This document shows positions 47,807 through 56,881 of a DNA stretch of 64,000 nt, one piece after another (positions within the stretch are counted from its first letter, which is position 1; the number at the start of each line of letters is the position of its first letter). Source of the stretch: JAGNNV01 sp031392925 (GTDB lineage Bacteria > Acidobacteriota > Vicinamibacteria > Fen-336 > JAGNNV01); the NCBI GenBank assembly GCA_031392925.1, contig JANMVV010000049.1, forward strand, positions 1 through 64,000. The letters are read 5' to 3'. The notes under the pieces were generated by a model. It saw only the letters and a list, made by a program, of their open reading frames with translations, was not told the origin of the DNA and searched no databases. The translations under genes and the position numbers were made by a program.

Positions 47807-49669
47807 CTACTCGACAGTGACCGACTTCGCGAGATTTCGCGGCTGGTCCACATCCCGGCCCGCCCGTAAGGCCACATGATAGGCGAGGAGCTGCAGGGGG
47901 ATCACGGTCACGAAGGGAGAGAAGATTTCGCTCACCCCCAGAACGTCGATTTCAACGCCCGGGACTTCGATGATCAAGTCGTCCTTGCCGAGCACCTTTC
48001 GCACATGCTCATCGCCGCTGTTGATCACCGCCACCACCCGCCCTCCCCGTGCCTTCACTTCCTGGACGTTCGAGAGAATCTTCTCGTAGCCCCGTCCGCG
48101 CGGGATCAGCGCCACCACCGGAAGGGACTCGTCGATGAGCGCGATCGGGCCGTGCTTCATCTCGCCCGCCGGATACCCCTCGGCATGGATGTAGGAAATT
48201 TCCTTGAGCTTGAGCGCGCCTTCGAGCGCGATCGGATACTGGACCCCCCGGCCCAGGAACAGGAAGTCGGTGGCCTTGAACAAGGAGCGCGACATTTCCT
48301 CAACCAGGCCCGCGCACGAAAGGGCGTGGTCCATGATCTGGGGAACCCGAGCCAGCGAGGCCAGGAGATTTCGTCCCGCGGCCGCCGACAGAGCGCCCTT
48401 TCGGCGGCCGAGGAAGATCGCGAGAAGAGCGATCGCCGCGACCTGAGCGGTGAAGGCCTTGGTCGAAGCGACACCGATCTCCGGGCCGGCGTGAGTCAGA
48501 AGGGCGCCGTCCGCCTCCCGCGTGACCTGGGAACCTGCTACGTTGGTGATGGCGAGAATGGACGCGCCGCGCGACCGCGCCTCGCGCATCGCCGCGAGGG
48601 TGTCCGCGGTCTCGCCGCTCTGGGAGATGGCGACCACCAGGGTCCCCTTGGGAACAACCGGATCGCGATAGCGGAATTCGCTCGCGTAGTCGGTGCTCGC
48701 GGGAACGCCCGCAAGCTGCTCCATGAAGAATTGTCCGATGAGGCCCGCATGCCAGCTGGTGCCGCAGGCGAGGAACTGGATCCGCTCGGCCTTTTCGATG
48801 ACCTCGATTCCCAGGGCTCCCATCTCGTCGAGATGGACATCGCCCGTGTCAAAGCTCATGCGTCCCAGCAACGTATCGCGCACCGCGCGGGGCTGCTCGT
48901 GAATCTCTTTGAGCATGAAGTGGCGATAGCCGCCCTTCTCCGCCTGAACCGGGTCCCAGGAGATCGTCTCCTCCTTGAAGGGCTCAGCCTTGCCCTGGGC
49001 GTCCACGATGCGCAGACTGTCCGCCTGGATTACCGCGATGGTTCGTTCGGGAACGAACACGAACTTTTTAGTGTGGGCAAGAAGCGCTTGAACGTCCGAT
49101 GCGAAGAAGTGCGCGCCCACTCCTATTCCAATGACCAGTGGCGGTCCCAGCCTGGTGGCGACCAGACGATCGGGCTCGTCCGCGTGCATCAGGACCAGCG
49201 AGTAGATCCCGCGCAAGTCGGCGGCGGCGCGGGCGGTGGCCCGTTCCAGGGAACCGTCGTAATAGGACGCGACCAGATGGGCCACGACCTCGGTATCGGT
49301 TTCCGTCTGAAAGGCGACGCCCGAAGCGGACAGGCGCTCCTTGAGTTCCAGGTAGTTTTCGATGATCCCGTTGTGCACAACCACCAGTCGACCCGAGGCA
49401 TCGGAGTGGGGATGAGCGTTCTCCTCGCTGGGGCGCCCGTGGGTGGCCCAGCGCGTATGCCCCACGCCGATGGGGCCCGACACGGGCGAGGCTTCAAGGA
49501 CGGTTTCGAGATTCCGCAGCTTCCCGGGAGCGCGGCGGCGCTCGATGCGGCCGTTGGAAATGACGGCGACACCCGCGGAATCGTAGCCGCGATACTCGAG
49601 CCGCCGCAGGCCATCCACCAGAATCGGGGTTGCGTTGCCCGGACCGACGTAGCCAACAATGCCGCACAT
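47807..49669 (-). CDS. glmS: Glutamine-fructose-6-phosphate aminotransferase (isomerising)
   Basis: 620 aa. Makes glucosamine-6-P, the first committed step of UDP-GlcNAc synthesis. The class II amidotransferase domain starts MCGIVGYVG (Cys nucleophile after Met removal) with HTRWATHG and HNGIIENY, followed by two SIS domains (ACGTSWHAG, SQSGETADTL) and the C-terminal RNLAKSVTVE. The ATG is fixed by the family N-terminus; upstream open frame is not used. Only 19 nt separate it from glmU, leaving no room for a glmS ribozyme. Confidence 0.97.
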   Translation of the reverse strand: MCGIVGYVGPGNATPILVDGLRRLEYRGYDSAGVAVISNGRIERRRAPGKLRNLETVLEASPVSGPIGVGHTRWATHGRPSEENAHPHSDASGRLVVVHNGIIENYLELKERLSASGVAFQTETDTEVVAHLVASYYDGSLERATARAAADLRGIYSLVLMHADEPDRLVATRLGPPLVIGIGVGAHFFASDVQALLAHTKKFVFVPERTIAVIQADSLRIVDAQGKAEPFKEETISWDPVQAEKGGYRHFMLKEIHEQPRAVRDTLLGRMSFDTGDVHLDEMGALGIEVIEKAERIQFLACGTSWHAGLIGQFFMEQLAGVPASTDYASEFRYRDPVVPKGTLVVAISQSGETADTLAAMREARSRGASILAITNVAGSQVTREADGALLTHAGPEIGVASTKAFTAQVAAIALLAIFLGRRKGALSAAAGRNLLASLARVPQIMDHALSCAGLVEEMSRSLFKATDFLFLGRGVQYPIALEGALKLKEISYIHAEGYPAGEMKHGPIALIDESLPVVALIPRGRGYEKILSNVQEVKARGGRVVAVINSGDEHVRKVLGKDDLIIEVPGVEIDVLGVSEIFSPFVTVIPLQLLAYHVALRAGRDVDQPRNLAKSVTVE

Positions 49670-49688
49670 GGTCTGTCGCCCGTTCCCT

Positions 49689-51074
49689 TCAGTGCTTCTT
49701 TGGACGACGGCTGGCCCAACCGGGCTTGTTTTCCTGGCGAGCCCGCGCGACACCCAGAGCCTCCGCGGGCACGTCCTGGGTGATCACACTCCCCGCAGCG
49801 ATGTAGGCGCCGCGGCCGATTCGCACCGGGGCCACGAGAATGGAGTTGCTTCCCACGAAGGCGTCATCCTCGATCGCGGTTGGGCTCTTCACCACGCCAT
49901 CGTAGTTGCAGGTGATGGTGCCCGCGCCGATGTTGGCTTTCGTGCCGATGGTCGCATCGCCGAGGTAAGAGAGATGTGGGGCCTTCGAACCCGCGCCGAG
50001 ATGCGTCTTCTTCAATTCCACGAAATTTCCGACCCTGGCGTTCTCTCCCACCACGGAATCCGGGCGGATATGGGCGAACGGACCCACCGAAGCGCCCGCC
50101 TCGATACGGGAACTTCGGACCAGGCAGGAATCCAGAATCGTGGCATTGGAACCGATCTGTGAATCTTCTATCCGGCAGAAGGGACCCACCGAAGCGCCGG
50201 CCTCAACCCGCGTTGCGCCCTCCAGAATCGTGAACGCGCGAATCCGCGCCCCCGAGGCAACGCGGACCGCGGGTCCGATCAGAACGGTGTCCGGCCGCTC
50301 TATGGAGACACCCGCGGCCAGAAGGGCGCGCGTCCGCCGTGCATACAGCTCTCGCTCCGCGCCTGAAAGCTCACCGGTTGTGTTGACGCCGCTGGCCTCG
50401 GTCGGATCGTCCACCACCAGCGCTTCCACACGGTCGCCGGCCGCGACCATCAGTCCGATCACGTCGGTGAGATAGAGCTCGCCTTGCGCGTTGTTCGAGC
50501 GGAGATTCTGAATGGTCGCGCGCAGCTTCTGCCCGTCGAATACGTACAGGCTGGCGTTGACCTCGTCGACCCCGAGCTGTTCCTTGGTCGCGTCTTTCGC
50601 CTCGACGATGCCCGCGACGCGCCCTGCGCTGTTTCTCAGCACCCGCCCATAGGCTCCGGGGGACGGCGCCCGGAAGGAAACGAGAGCCGCAGCTGCATCA
50701 GAGGCCTGCCGCAACGAGCAGAGCGCGCGGAGGGTGTCCGCGCGAAGCAGTGGAACGTCTCCGGCCAGAACCAGGACCGGGAGCCCCGAATCAACCGGAA
50801 TCTCCCCCAGGGCGATCTGGACGGCATGCCCGGTGCCAAGCTGCGGCTCCTGGGTCGCGAAGCCGAGCGGCGGTCTTTCGACGCAAGCCGCCCGCACGGC
50901 ATCGGCCTGGTGCCCGACCACGACCACGGTCTCCGCGCCGAGTTCCTCGCACAGGTCGAGGACATAGTCCAGCAGGGGGCGGCCCGCCGCTTCATGAAGA
51001 ACCTTTGGTCGCGCGGAATTCATCCGCGTGCCTTTCCCAGCCGCCAGCACGACCGCCCGAAGCGCAGATGGCAT
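49689..51074 (-). CDS. glmU: Bifunctional GlcNAc-1-P uridyltransferase/glucosamine-1-P acetyltransferase
   Basis: 461 aa, normal length. N-terminal uridyltransferase with VVLAAGKGTRM and VLAGDVPLL, and a C-terminal left-handed beta-helix acetyltransferase with hexapeptide repeats (VGNFVELKKTHLG, HLSYLGDATIG, ITCNYDG). Supplies UDP-GlcNAc for peptidoglycan and lipid A. ATG start. In an apparent TPR-glmU-glmS-helicase run. Confidence 0.96.
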   Translation of the reverse strand: MPSALRAVVLAAGKGTRMNSARPKVLHEAAGRPLLDYVLDLCEELGAETVVVVGHQADAVRAACVERPPLGFATQEPQLGTGHAVQIALGEIPVDSGLPVLVLAGDVPLLRADTLRALCSLRQASDAAAALVSFRAPSPGAYGRVLRNSAGRVAGIVEAKDATKEQLGVDEVNASLYVFDGQKLRATIQNLRSNNAQGELYLTDVIGLMVAAGDRVEALVVDDPTEASGVNTTGELSGAERELYARRTRALLAAGVSIERPDTVLIGPAVRVASGARIRAFTILEGATRVEAGASVGPFCRIEDSQIGSNATILDSCLVRSSRIEAGASVGPFAHIRPDSVVGENARVGNFVELKKTHLGAGSKAPHLSYLGDATIGTKANIGAGTITCNYDGVVKSPTAIEDDAFVGSNSILVAPVRIGRGAYIAAGSVITQDVPAEALGVARARQENKPGWASRRPKKH

Positions 51075-51127
51075 GACCGATTTTCGAGCGATAGGCGACT
51101 CGATCTCTGGTGGCCTTCTTAGAGAAC

Positions 51128-51634
51128 TCAGGCCGCGGTCAGAGCTTCGAAGGCCGGGTTGCCCAGAAGGGCCGCGAACTCGCCGTCAAGGGGGGCCTGC
51201 GCGCGACGCTCCGCCGAAAGGGAGCACGCGGTCTTCAGAGAGGCGAGGGCCTCATCGACCTTCTCGCGGCGGGCCCGCACGATGGCGAGAGAGTAGTGCG
51301 CGTCCGCGTTTTTCGGCTCCTCGGCCAGAACCGCGTCGATGTCTTTTTCGGCCGCGTCGAGGTCACCGGCGTTGAGCGCGATGATTCCCGCGAGCAGACG
51401 CTCGGCTATGTTCTTCGGACGTCCGGTGCGGCTCGCGTCCTTGGTCAGGTTCATCGCGCCAAAACGTCGCGCCCGGTCGAGGATGTCGATCTCATCCGAA
51501 AACTGAGACTCGATGACGCCGAGCGCTTCCTTCGCCTTGTCGGCCTCGCCCTTGAAGGCGGCGCGTACAACCTTTGCAAAGGCTTCGGTTGCGAGTTCTC
51601 TTCGGCGGTCGTCCGCGAGCGGCTTCTTCGACAT
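51128..51634 (-). CDS. Small TPR-like protein of unknown function
   Basis: 168 aa, no signal or membrane segment. Residues about 78-140 match tetratricopeptide repeats (LLAGIIALNAGDLDAAEKDI then ADAHYSLAIVRARREKVDEA). The N-terminal half is helical. TPRs mediate protein contacts; the partner is unknown. ATG start. First gene of the run toward glmU (53-nt gap), divergent from lpxC. A TPR-plus-C-terminal-hydrophobic layout (AALLGNPAFEAL) is common in small hypothetical proteins. Confidence 0.7.
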   Translation of the reverse strand: MSKKPLADDRRRELATEAFAKVVRAAFKGEADKAKEALGVIESQFSDEIDILDRARRFGAMNLTKDASRTGRPKNIAERLLAGIIALNAGDLDAAEKDIDAVLAEEPKNADAHYSLAIVRARREKVDEALASLKTACSLSAERRAQAPLDGEFAALLGNPAFEALTAA

Positions 51635-51933
51635 GGCTTTGCGATCTCTTTCTGAACTTCTGATGGCGTGGAAACTATGGAAGACCGCAGTTTTAGCGGC
51701 GCGAAACGATCGGGCGGGACCGATGAATGTACCACAGGACAGTCGATCTTCGTGCTGTGTCTAACAGAACCTGCCCGTGGCTCAGGAGACACTGATTGAA
51801 GCGTCGGAGTGGTCGCCCGGCCACAGAGGCGCACGTCCGGTCGATACTTCTAACCAATTGATAAACAAAGCCTTAAACAAATGTGTTCAGCCTCTGGTGT
51901 CAGGGTACAGCAATTGCAACGCCAAAGTCACCT
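51635..51933. other. Divergent intergenic region, TPR gene and lpxC
   Basis: About 300 nt. It should contain divergent promoters, but I could not find a convincing -35/-10 pair on either strand. AT-rich patches (taaccaattgataaacaaagccttaaacaa region, 51850-51880) precede lpxC. No RNA gene or repeat recognised. Confidence 0.35.
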
Positions 51934-52824
51934 GTGCGCCAACGCACCCTCCAACGAATTGTCGAAACTCAGGGCGTCGGCCTCCATTCCGGCAAGCTGG
52001 TTTCGCTCCGTCTTCTGCCTGCCCCCGCCAACACCGGTATCGTCTTCGTACGTACGGACCTTGAGAATCGCGAGATTCCGGCCCGAGTCGAATGGGTGGC
52101 GCAGCAGGAGCTCGCGATGTCCTTGAGGCGGGACGGAGCGCAGGTGATGACCGTGGAGCATCTCCTCGCCGCACTCTACGCCACGGGGGTCGACAACCTT
52201 CGCGTCGAGCTCAACGGTCCAGAGATTCCGGTCTTCGATGGATCCTCCCGGATGTTCCTGCATCTTATCGACGAGGCCGGCGTCAAGAACCTGGCGGCTT
52301 TTCAGAGCACCATGGTGGTTCGACGCTCGGTTCGGGTGGCCTCCCCAAATGGCGACCGGTCCGTGCTGATCGAGCCCTCCGACGAGTTCGAGGTCGACTA
52401 CTCGATCGAATTCGACCACGCTCTCGTGGGACGGCAGCGGGTCGCTCTCGATGTCACCGAGGAGAGTTTTCGGAACGAGCTTTCCACCGCTCGGACCTTC
52501 TGTTTCCTCAAGGACGTTGAAGCCATGCGCGCGCGCGGCCTGGCCCTTGGCGGGTCACTCGAAAGCGCGGTCGTGATTGGAGAGAATGGGTTCCTCTCCA
52601 GCCCACGGATGAAGGACGAGTTCGTGCGGCACAAGGCCCTCGATGTCGTTGGCGACCTGGCCCTGCTCGGTTTCCGTCTTCGTGGACGCGTGGTCGCGCA
52701 GTGCGCGGGCCACGCTCTTCACGCGGAGCTGGTACGCGCTCTTTTGCGCGACCACGCCGCCTGGACGATCGAGACCTCGACCTCTCACATCTCCGGTTTC
52801 GAACACGTGGCAGCTTCCGCCTAG
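51934..52824 (+). CDS. lpxC: UDP-3-O-acyl-N-acetylglucosamine deacetylase LpxC
   Basis: 296 aa. First committed, zinc-dependent step of lipid A synthesis. Zinc and catalytic blocks: MTVEHLLAAL, GPEIPVFDGSS, and HKALDVVGDLALLG with the conserved His/Asp. The GTG at 51934 was chosen because VRQRTLQRIVETQGVGLHSG matches the family N-terminus; an in-frame GTG at 51883 would add 17 atypical residues. Neither start has a clear Shine-Dalgarno sequence. It ends at a shared terminator facing the tonB operon. Confidence 0.95.
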   Translation: MRQRTLQRIVETQGVGLHSGKLVSLRLLPAPANTGIVFVRTDLENREIPARVEWVAQQELAMSLRRDGAQVMTVEHLLAALYATGVDNLRVELNGPEIPVFDGSSRMFLHLIDEAGVKNLAAFQSTMVVRRSVRVASPNGDRSVLIEPSDEFEVDYSIEFDHALVGRQRVALDVTEESFRNELSTARTFCFLKDVEAMRARGLALGGSLESAVVIGENGFLSSPRMKDEFVRHKALDVVGDLALLGFRLRGRVVAQCAGHALHAELVRALLRDHAAWTIETSTSHISGFEHVAASA

Positions 52825-52872
52825 GCAGCCACCGCCCGCCCGCTCCGGGGTGGCATTGAGAAAAACCCAAAA

Positions 52873-52900
52873 AAAAGCCCGCTCCTGTAAGCGGGCTTTT
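52873..52900. terminator. Bidirectional intrinsic terminator, lpxC / tonB operon
   Basis: Perfect 11-bp stem (AAAAGCCCGCT/AGCGGGCTTTT, 52873-52883 with 52890-52900) with a 6-nt loop. A T-rich run follows on the plus strand and a run of T on the minus strand (from aaaacccaaaaaaaa). It should stop both lpxC and the convergent exbD transcript. Confidence 0.9.
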
Positions 52901-52929
52901 CTTCTTCTGTCCCCGGAGGGAGCCCTGGT

Positions 52930-53397
52930 TTACTGGGGCGGCTGAGAAGGCGCCGCGGCGGCGGTATCGGAGATGATGCCGACGCGGTCGGCGCCCGCGC
53001 CCCGCGCGATGTCCATCGCCTCCACCACCTTGCCGTAGAGCGACTTCGCGTCCCCGCGCACGAAGATGGTCTTATCGTTTCTGGTCTGGAAGACATCCTT
53101 GAGTTTCTGGTCCAGCTCCTCAAGGCTCGCCATCGGGAGCTTGTTGACGGAGATGGCGCCCGATTCGCTGATTTCCATAACAAGAACCTCTTTGTTGATG
53201 GGGGGAGGCGGCTGATTCTTATTGTCCTTGGGAAGGGCGATATCGACGCCCTTCTGGGCGGTGGGCGTCACCAGCATGAAGATGATGAGCAGCACCAGCA
53301 TCACGTCGATGAGAGGCGTGATGTTGATGTCCGAGACGGACTTCGGCCCTTCGGCGTAGTGGGCCTCCTCGTGCTTCTTCTTTTTCGCCTGCGCCAT
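52930..53397 (-). CDS. ExbD/TolR-family energy-transducing protein (second copy)
   Basis: 155 aa. Lys-rich cytoplasmic N-terminus, one membrane segment with the essential Asp (ITPLIDVMLVLLIIFML), and a periplasmic domain, ending in an Ala/Pro/Gln tail. ExbD forms the proton channel with ExbB and powers TonB. ATG at 53397, 4 nt after the other exbD. Could equally be TolR-like; the TonB neighbour favours ExbD. Confidence 0.9.
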   Translation of the reverse strand: MAQAKKKKHEEAHYAEGPKSVSDINITPLIDVMLVLLIIFMLVTPTAQKGVDIALPKDNKNQPPPPINKEVLVMEISESGAISVNKLPMASLEELDQKLKDVFQTRNDKTIFVRGDAKSLYGKVVEAMDIARGAGADRVGIISDTAAAAPSQPPQ

Positions 53398-53401
53398 GGT
53401 C

Positions 53402-53833
53402 TTAGCCCTCCACCTTGGGTTCGGAAATGAGCGCGATTTCTTCAACGCCCGCATCGCGGCAGGCGTCCATCACCTTCATGACTTCACCGTACTCGATCTT
53501 GATGTCCGCCTTCAGGAAGGCCACCTTGTCGGTGTCTCCCTTTTCCTCGAGCGCCTTCACCAGAAGCTCCTTGAGCTCGGGAATGCCACCATCAAGCTTC
53601 CGACCCTTGAAGAAGACGGTGAAGTTCCGGGTGAACCCGATCGTGATGTTGTCCTGCTCGTCCTTGCGCTCTTTGGTGTTCGCTGCCTTGGGCAGCTCGA
53701 CATCGACGCCCTTGTTGATGAGGGGCGTGATCACCATGAAGATGATCAGAAGCACGATCATGATGTCGGCCATGGGCGTCACGTTGATGTCCGCGATCGC
53801 ACTGCCTTTTTTTGCGCCGACTGCCATCGACAT
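53402..53833 (-). CDS. ExbD/TolR-family energy-transducing protein (first copy)
   Basis: 143 aa. The membrane segment INVTPMADIMIVLLIIFMVI carries the conserved Asp. The periplasmic part is more polar (KERKDEQDNITIGF) and differs from the second copy. ATG at 53833 with GGAGG 12 nt upstream. Two unlike ExbD proteins beside one ExbB suggest a mixed ExbB-ExbD channel, as found in several phyla with duplicated exbD. Confidence 0.9.
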   Translation of the reverse strand: MSMAVGAKKGSAIADINVTPMADIMIVLLIIFMVITPLINKGVDVELPKAANTKERKDEQDNITIGFTRNFTVFFKGRKLDGGIPELKELLVKALEEKGDTDKVAFLKADIKIEYGEVMKVMDACRDAGVEEIALISEPKVEG

Positions 53834-53931
53834 GGTGTTTGCGAGCCTCCGTTGAATACTGCGGGGTGCCAGACAAGCCCCCCAAGATCCCCCGCCGCCC
53901 GCGAGGACCTCTTTGGGCTTTCGGCCGATGT

Positions 53932-54603
53932 TTAGGCGATCTTCTTCACGAAGTCGAGGAGCTCCGAACCGGAGTTGTCCATCTCGACCGTAAAGCCGTC
54001 CACCTGACCGGCGAAGTAGTTGTACGCCCACACCGCGACGATGGCCACGACGAGGCCAAGAGCGGTGGTGATGAGCGCTTCTGCGATGCCGGCGGAGATC
54101 GCCGCGATACCGCCCGAGCCGGTCATAGCCATGCCCGAGAACGCATTGATGATGCCGAAGGTCGTTCCGAACAGACCAACGAAGGGCGCGGTGGCGCCGG
54201 TGGTGGCCAGGAAGGAGAGACCCTTCTTGAGGTCAGCGAGGTTGACCGCGGTCGCCCGCTGCATGGCGCGCTTGGCCGCTTCAAGAGCGGCGTCCTTGTC
54301 GGTTTCGCCCGTGGCGCCCTGGAACTGCCATTCCTGCAGACCGGCGAGCGATACTTTGGCGAGGTGGGAGGACTTCATGCCCGAGGAGCCCGAGAGATCC
54401 ACGGCTTCCTTCAACTTACCGGCCTTGAGCAGACGGGCCACGTCGGCCGCGTACTTCCTCGACTGAGCCTTGGCGCTGGTAAAGAGCTTCCAGCGGTCGA
54501 AGATGATCGAGATTGACCAGATGGACATGATGAGCAGGGTGAAGACAACGCCCTTCGCAACCCAGCCCATGCTGGACCACAGATGCGCCATATCGAATTG
54601 CAT
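53932..54603 (-). CDS. ExbB/TolQ/MotA-family proton channel protein
   Basis: 223 aa with three membrane segments: one near the N-terminus (VVFTLLIMSIWSISIIF) and two after about residue 130, including GATAPFVGLFGTTFGI and ALITTALGLVVAIVAVWAY, both typical of the family. Forms the pentameric channel for ExbD and TonB. ATG start. Second gene of tonB-exbB-exbD-exbD. Confidence 0.93.
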   Translation of the reverse strand: MQFDMAHLWSSMGWVAKGVVFTLLIMSIWSISIIFDRWKLFTSAKAQSRKYAADVARLLKAGKLKEAVDLSGSSGMKSSHLAKVSLAGLQEWQFQGATGETDKDAALEAAKRAMQRATAVNLADLKKGLSFLATTGATAPFVGLFGTTFGIINAFSGMAMTGSGGIAAISAGIAEALITTALGLVVAIVAVWAYNYFAGQVDGFTVEMDNSGSELLDFVKKIA

Positions 54604-54654
54604 TTTTTGAGACTCCTAAGGTCGGTTATTGAGAGGTAGGACGAGAGGGGAGGG

Positions 54655-55365
54655 CTAGTTCAGCCTGAAGTTGACTGTCACCGTCATGATGACGGGGACC
54701 GGCACGCCGTTCAGGAGCGTGGGAGTGTACTGCCATTGCTTGACCGCATCGATGCCGGCCTGATCGAGCAGGGGGATTCCGCGCAGGACCTTGACGTCCG
54801 TGACGCGGCCCTGGGGGCTGATGGTGCACTCGAGAATGACGATGCCCTGGACTCTCGCCTGCTTGGCGATGTCCGGGTAGACCGGGGCCACGTTCTTGGT
54901 CTTCGTAGGCTCCTTGATGTTGCCGCCGACCCGCACGGCCTGGACCACGGGAGGGGGCTCGGCCGGCAATCCACCGACGATTCCGCCGGCCACGCCACCC
55001 TCAACACCTCCCGCCCCGCCCGCGCCGAGATCGATTCCCGCTGACGGTCTGATTTCCTGTGGCACTTCCACCGGGGCCACGAACTTCGTCTCCTGAACTG
55101 GAGGCGGGGCCGCCTGCTGCACAACCTTGGGAGCCGGGGGCGGGGGGGGAGGCGGGGGAGGGGGAGCGGCCGCCGGCTCGACGAAGAAGGCCTTGACCGC
55201 GGCCGCCGGCTCAGGAAGCTCCTGGGCCTGGAGGAGGGGGACAATCACCACCGCCAGGAGTCCGATGGCATGGAGCGCCAGGGAAATGGAGAAGAACAGG
55301 CTCCGCTTGGGCCGATGACCCTTGGTGTCCGATTCCACTAAGTCTTCAAACAGTTTTCGTTCCAT
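54655..55365 (-). CDS. TonB family energy transducer
   Basis: 236 aa. Cytoplasmic N-terminus, one membrane segment (about 25-46, LALHAIGLLAVVIVPLL), a Pro-rich spacer including a ten-Pro run and a Gly-rich stretch, and a C-terminal TonB domain (about 155-236: APVYPDIAKQARVQGIVILE, WQYTPTLLNGVPV). Transmits proton-motive force to outer-membrane receptors. ATG start; a strong promoter lies upstream at 55471-55500. First gene of the operon. Confidence 0.93.
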   Translation of the reverse strand: MERKLFEDLVESDTKGHRPKRSLFFSISLALHAIGLLAVVIVPLLQAQELPEPAAAVKAFFVEPAAAPPPPPPPPPPAPKVVQQAAPPPVQETKFVAPVEVPQEIRPSAGIDLGAGGAGGVEGGVAGGIVGGLPAEPPPVVQAVRVGGNIKEPTKTKNVAPVYPDIAKQARVQGIVILECTISPQGRVTDVKVLRGIPLLDQAGIDAVKQWQYTPTLLNGVPVPVIMTVTVNFRLN

Positions 55366-55470
55366 CTGTCACCTCGCTCTTGTCTTTCGAGATCAAGAGA
55401 CGTTTCGAAGGTGGATGAGGTCAATGAAGAACCAATTTTCCGAAACGGTTCTCGTCGGATAAGTCATCGA

Positions 55471-55500
55471 ATTGTAGACACCGTGACGAAACACTGTCAA
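55471..55500 (-). promoter_or_regulatory. Promoter of tonB-exbB-exbD-exbD
   Basis: Minus strand TTGACA (complement of 55495-55500), 18-nt spacer, TACAAT (complement of 55471-55476): a near-consensus sigma70 promoter about 105 nt upstream of tonB. The 428-nt tonB/TPR spacer (55366-55793) holds this and the opposite promoter at 55618; no other gene is convincing there. Confidence 0.7.
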
Positions 55501-55617
55501 CGAATTGCCGCGCATTCTTTCGCCACATTTCGGCAGGCGCCCGTTGTGATCGCTCGGGCACCGGTAAGATAATTCACCACGCACTATAGACAGAAGACGC
55601 GCGAAACACATGAATCG

Positions 55618-55647
55618 TTGACGTAACTTCGACCGCTGCCCTACAAT
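55618..55647 (+). promoter_or_regulatory. Promoter of the TPR lipoprotein gene
   Basis: TTGACG (55618-55623), 18-nt spacer, TACAAT (55642-55647). Same -10 and spacing as the divergent tonB promoter. Predicted start about 155 nt before the gene. Confidence 0.65.
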
Positions 55648-55808
55648 TCCCCGAAGCCGTCGGCTTCTTTCCAAGATCGATCCATCCTCCAACCCGGCCG
55701 ATCGTCCTCAAACCGAGGTCGCCGTTTCGGAGAAACAAGCTCCCCTATCCCTCACCGCCCGCAGGAAAAGCGGGTAGCGAGAACCAAGCCCCCTTGAAAG
55801 ACACCAAC

Positions 55809-56831
55809 ATGAGGCACGCGATTCGGACCCTGGCCGTCATTCTCCTTGCAATTCCTGTTCTGAATTGCGGGCCGGTTCAAGCGCGGACGGCGCTTCGAGA
55901 GGGGCACAAGCTCTACAAGGACGAGAGCTTCAAGAAGGCGATCGAACAATACGACATCGTCCTCGAGAAGGATCCTTCGAACATCGAGGCCACCTTTTAC
56001 CGGGGAAGCTCGTACCACCAGCTCTTCCGGCCCGGAAAGGACGACACGAAGGTCAACCTGGAATCCGCGATCAAGGATTACAAGGTGGTTCTTGCGAACC
56101 CCCCTTCGGCCGGCGACAAGAAGTACCCTGTCCTTAAGAAGAACGCGCTCTCGGCCCTGATCGGAATTTACGCCGACGATCCGTATCGCGACTTCGACAC
56201 CGCGATGAAGTACGCGGGAGAACTGACGAACAGCGAGCCCGGCAACCTGCAGAACCTGTTCGCCATGGCGAACCTCTACGAGAAGTTCGGCAAGGTGAAC
56301 GAGGCGGAAGGAGCCTATAAGAAGGCCGTCGAAATCGCCCCGAAGGATCCGAAGGCATGCGGAGCTCTGGCCGGCTTCTACAACAAGACCCTCTGGGACG
56401 AAAAGGGCGTGCCGGTTGGCGACGGCGGGGCCGGCCGGGGCCGTTTCGACGATGCCGTCAACCAGCTCAAACAGTGCGCCGAGCTCGATCCCAAGGATCC
56501 CAAGGGCTACTACACCGTGGCCACGTTCTACTGGGATCAGTGCTACCGCGGCCCCCTTCTCGACGACGCCCGCAAGAAGCAGCTCGCCGATGAGGGAATG
56601 GAGTTCGTGAACAAGGCGCTCGCCCTCAAGGGCGACTTCGTAGAAGCCCTGATCTACAAGGGTCTGCTCCTCCGCGAGGAGGCCAAGCTGACCCGGAACC
56701 CGGCCACGCGCAACAGCCTCATGGAGGAAGCACAGGTCCTTCAGAAGCAGGCCGTCGAGCTCAAGAAGCAGCAGGACGCTGAGCTGGCTGAGAAGACGAA
56801 ACAGGCGGCCGCGTCCGCCTCATCCAACTAG
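55809..56831 (+). CDS. TPR-repeat lipoprotein
   Basis: 340 aa from ATG at 55809 (a TTG at 55794 is an alternative). Signal peptide with a Cys in VLNCGPV (about residue 20), probable lipoprotein. Several TPR units: ALREGHKLYKDESFKKAIEQ, LQNLFAMANLYEKFGKVNEA, and others to about residue 300, then a Lys/Gln-rich coiled tail. Periplasmic TPR lipoproteins often scaffold envelope complexes; next to tonB-exb one may help that system, but this is inference. Confidence 0.75.
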   Translation: MRHAIRTLAVILLAIPVLNCGPVQARTALREGHKLYKDESFKKAIEQYDIVLEKDPSNIEATFYRGSSYHQLFRPGKDDTKVNLESAIKDYKVVLANPPSAGDKKYPVLKKNALSALIGIYADDPYRDFDTAMKYAGELTNSEPGNLQNLFAMANLYEKFGKVNEAEGAYKKAVEIAPKDPKACGALAGFYNKTLWDEKGVPVGDGGAGRGRFDDAVNQLKQCAELDPKDPKGYYTVATFYWDQCYRGPLLDDARKKQLADEGMEFVNKALALKGDFVEALIYKGLLLREEAKLTRNPATRNSLMEEAQVLQKQAVELKKQQDAELAEKTKQAAASASSN

Positions 56832-56881
56832 CCGACCTCCAGCCAAGGGCTCGGACAAGGGGACGCCCTCAAGGGACGAGG

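Noticed and set aside
49670..49688. Possible glmS ribozyme or riboswitch
   Set aside because: Only 19 nt separate glmU and glmS, too short for the ribozyme.
55393..55692. 99-codon minus-strand ORF upstream of tonB
   Set aside because: It covers both divergent promoters, has an odd composition and would overlap the tonB leader; probably noise.
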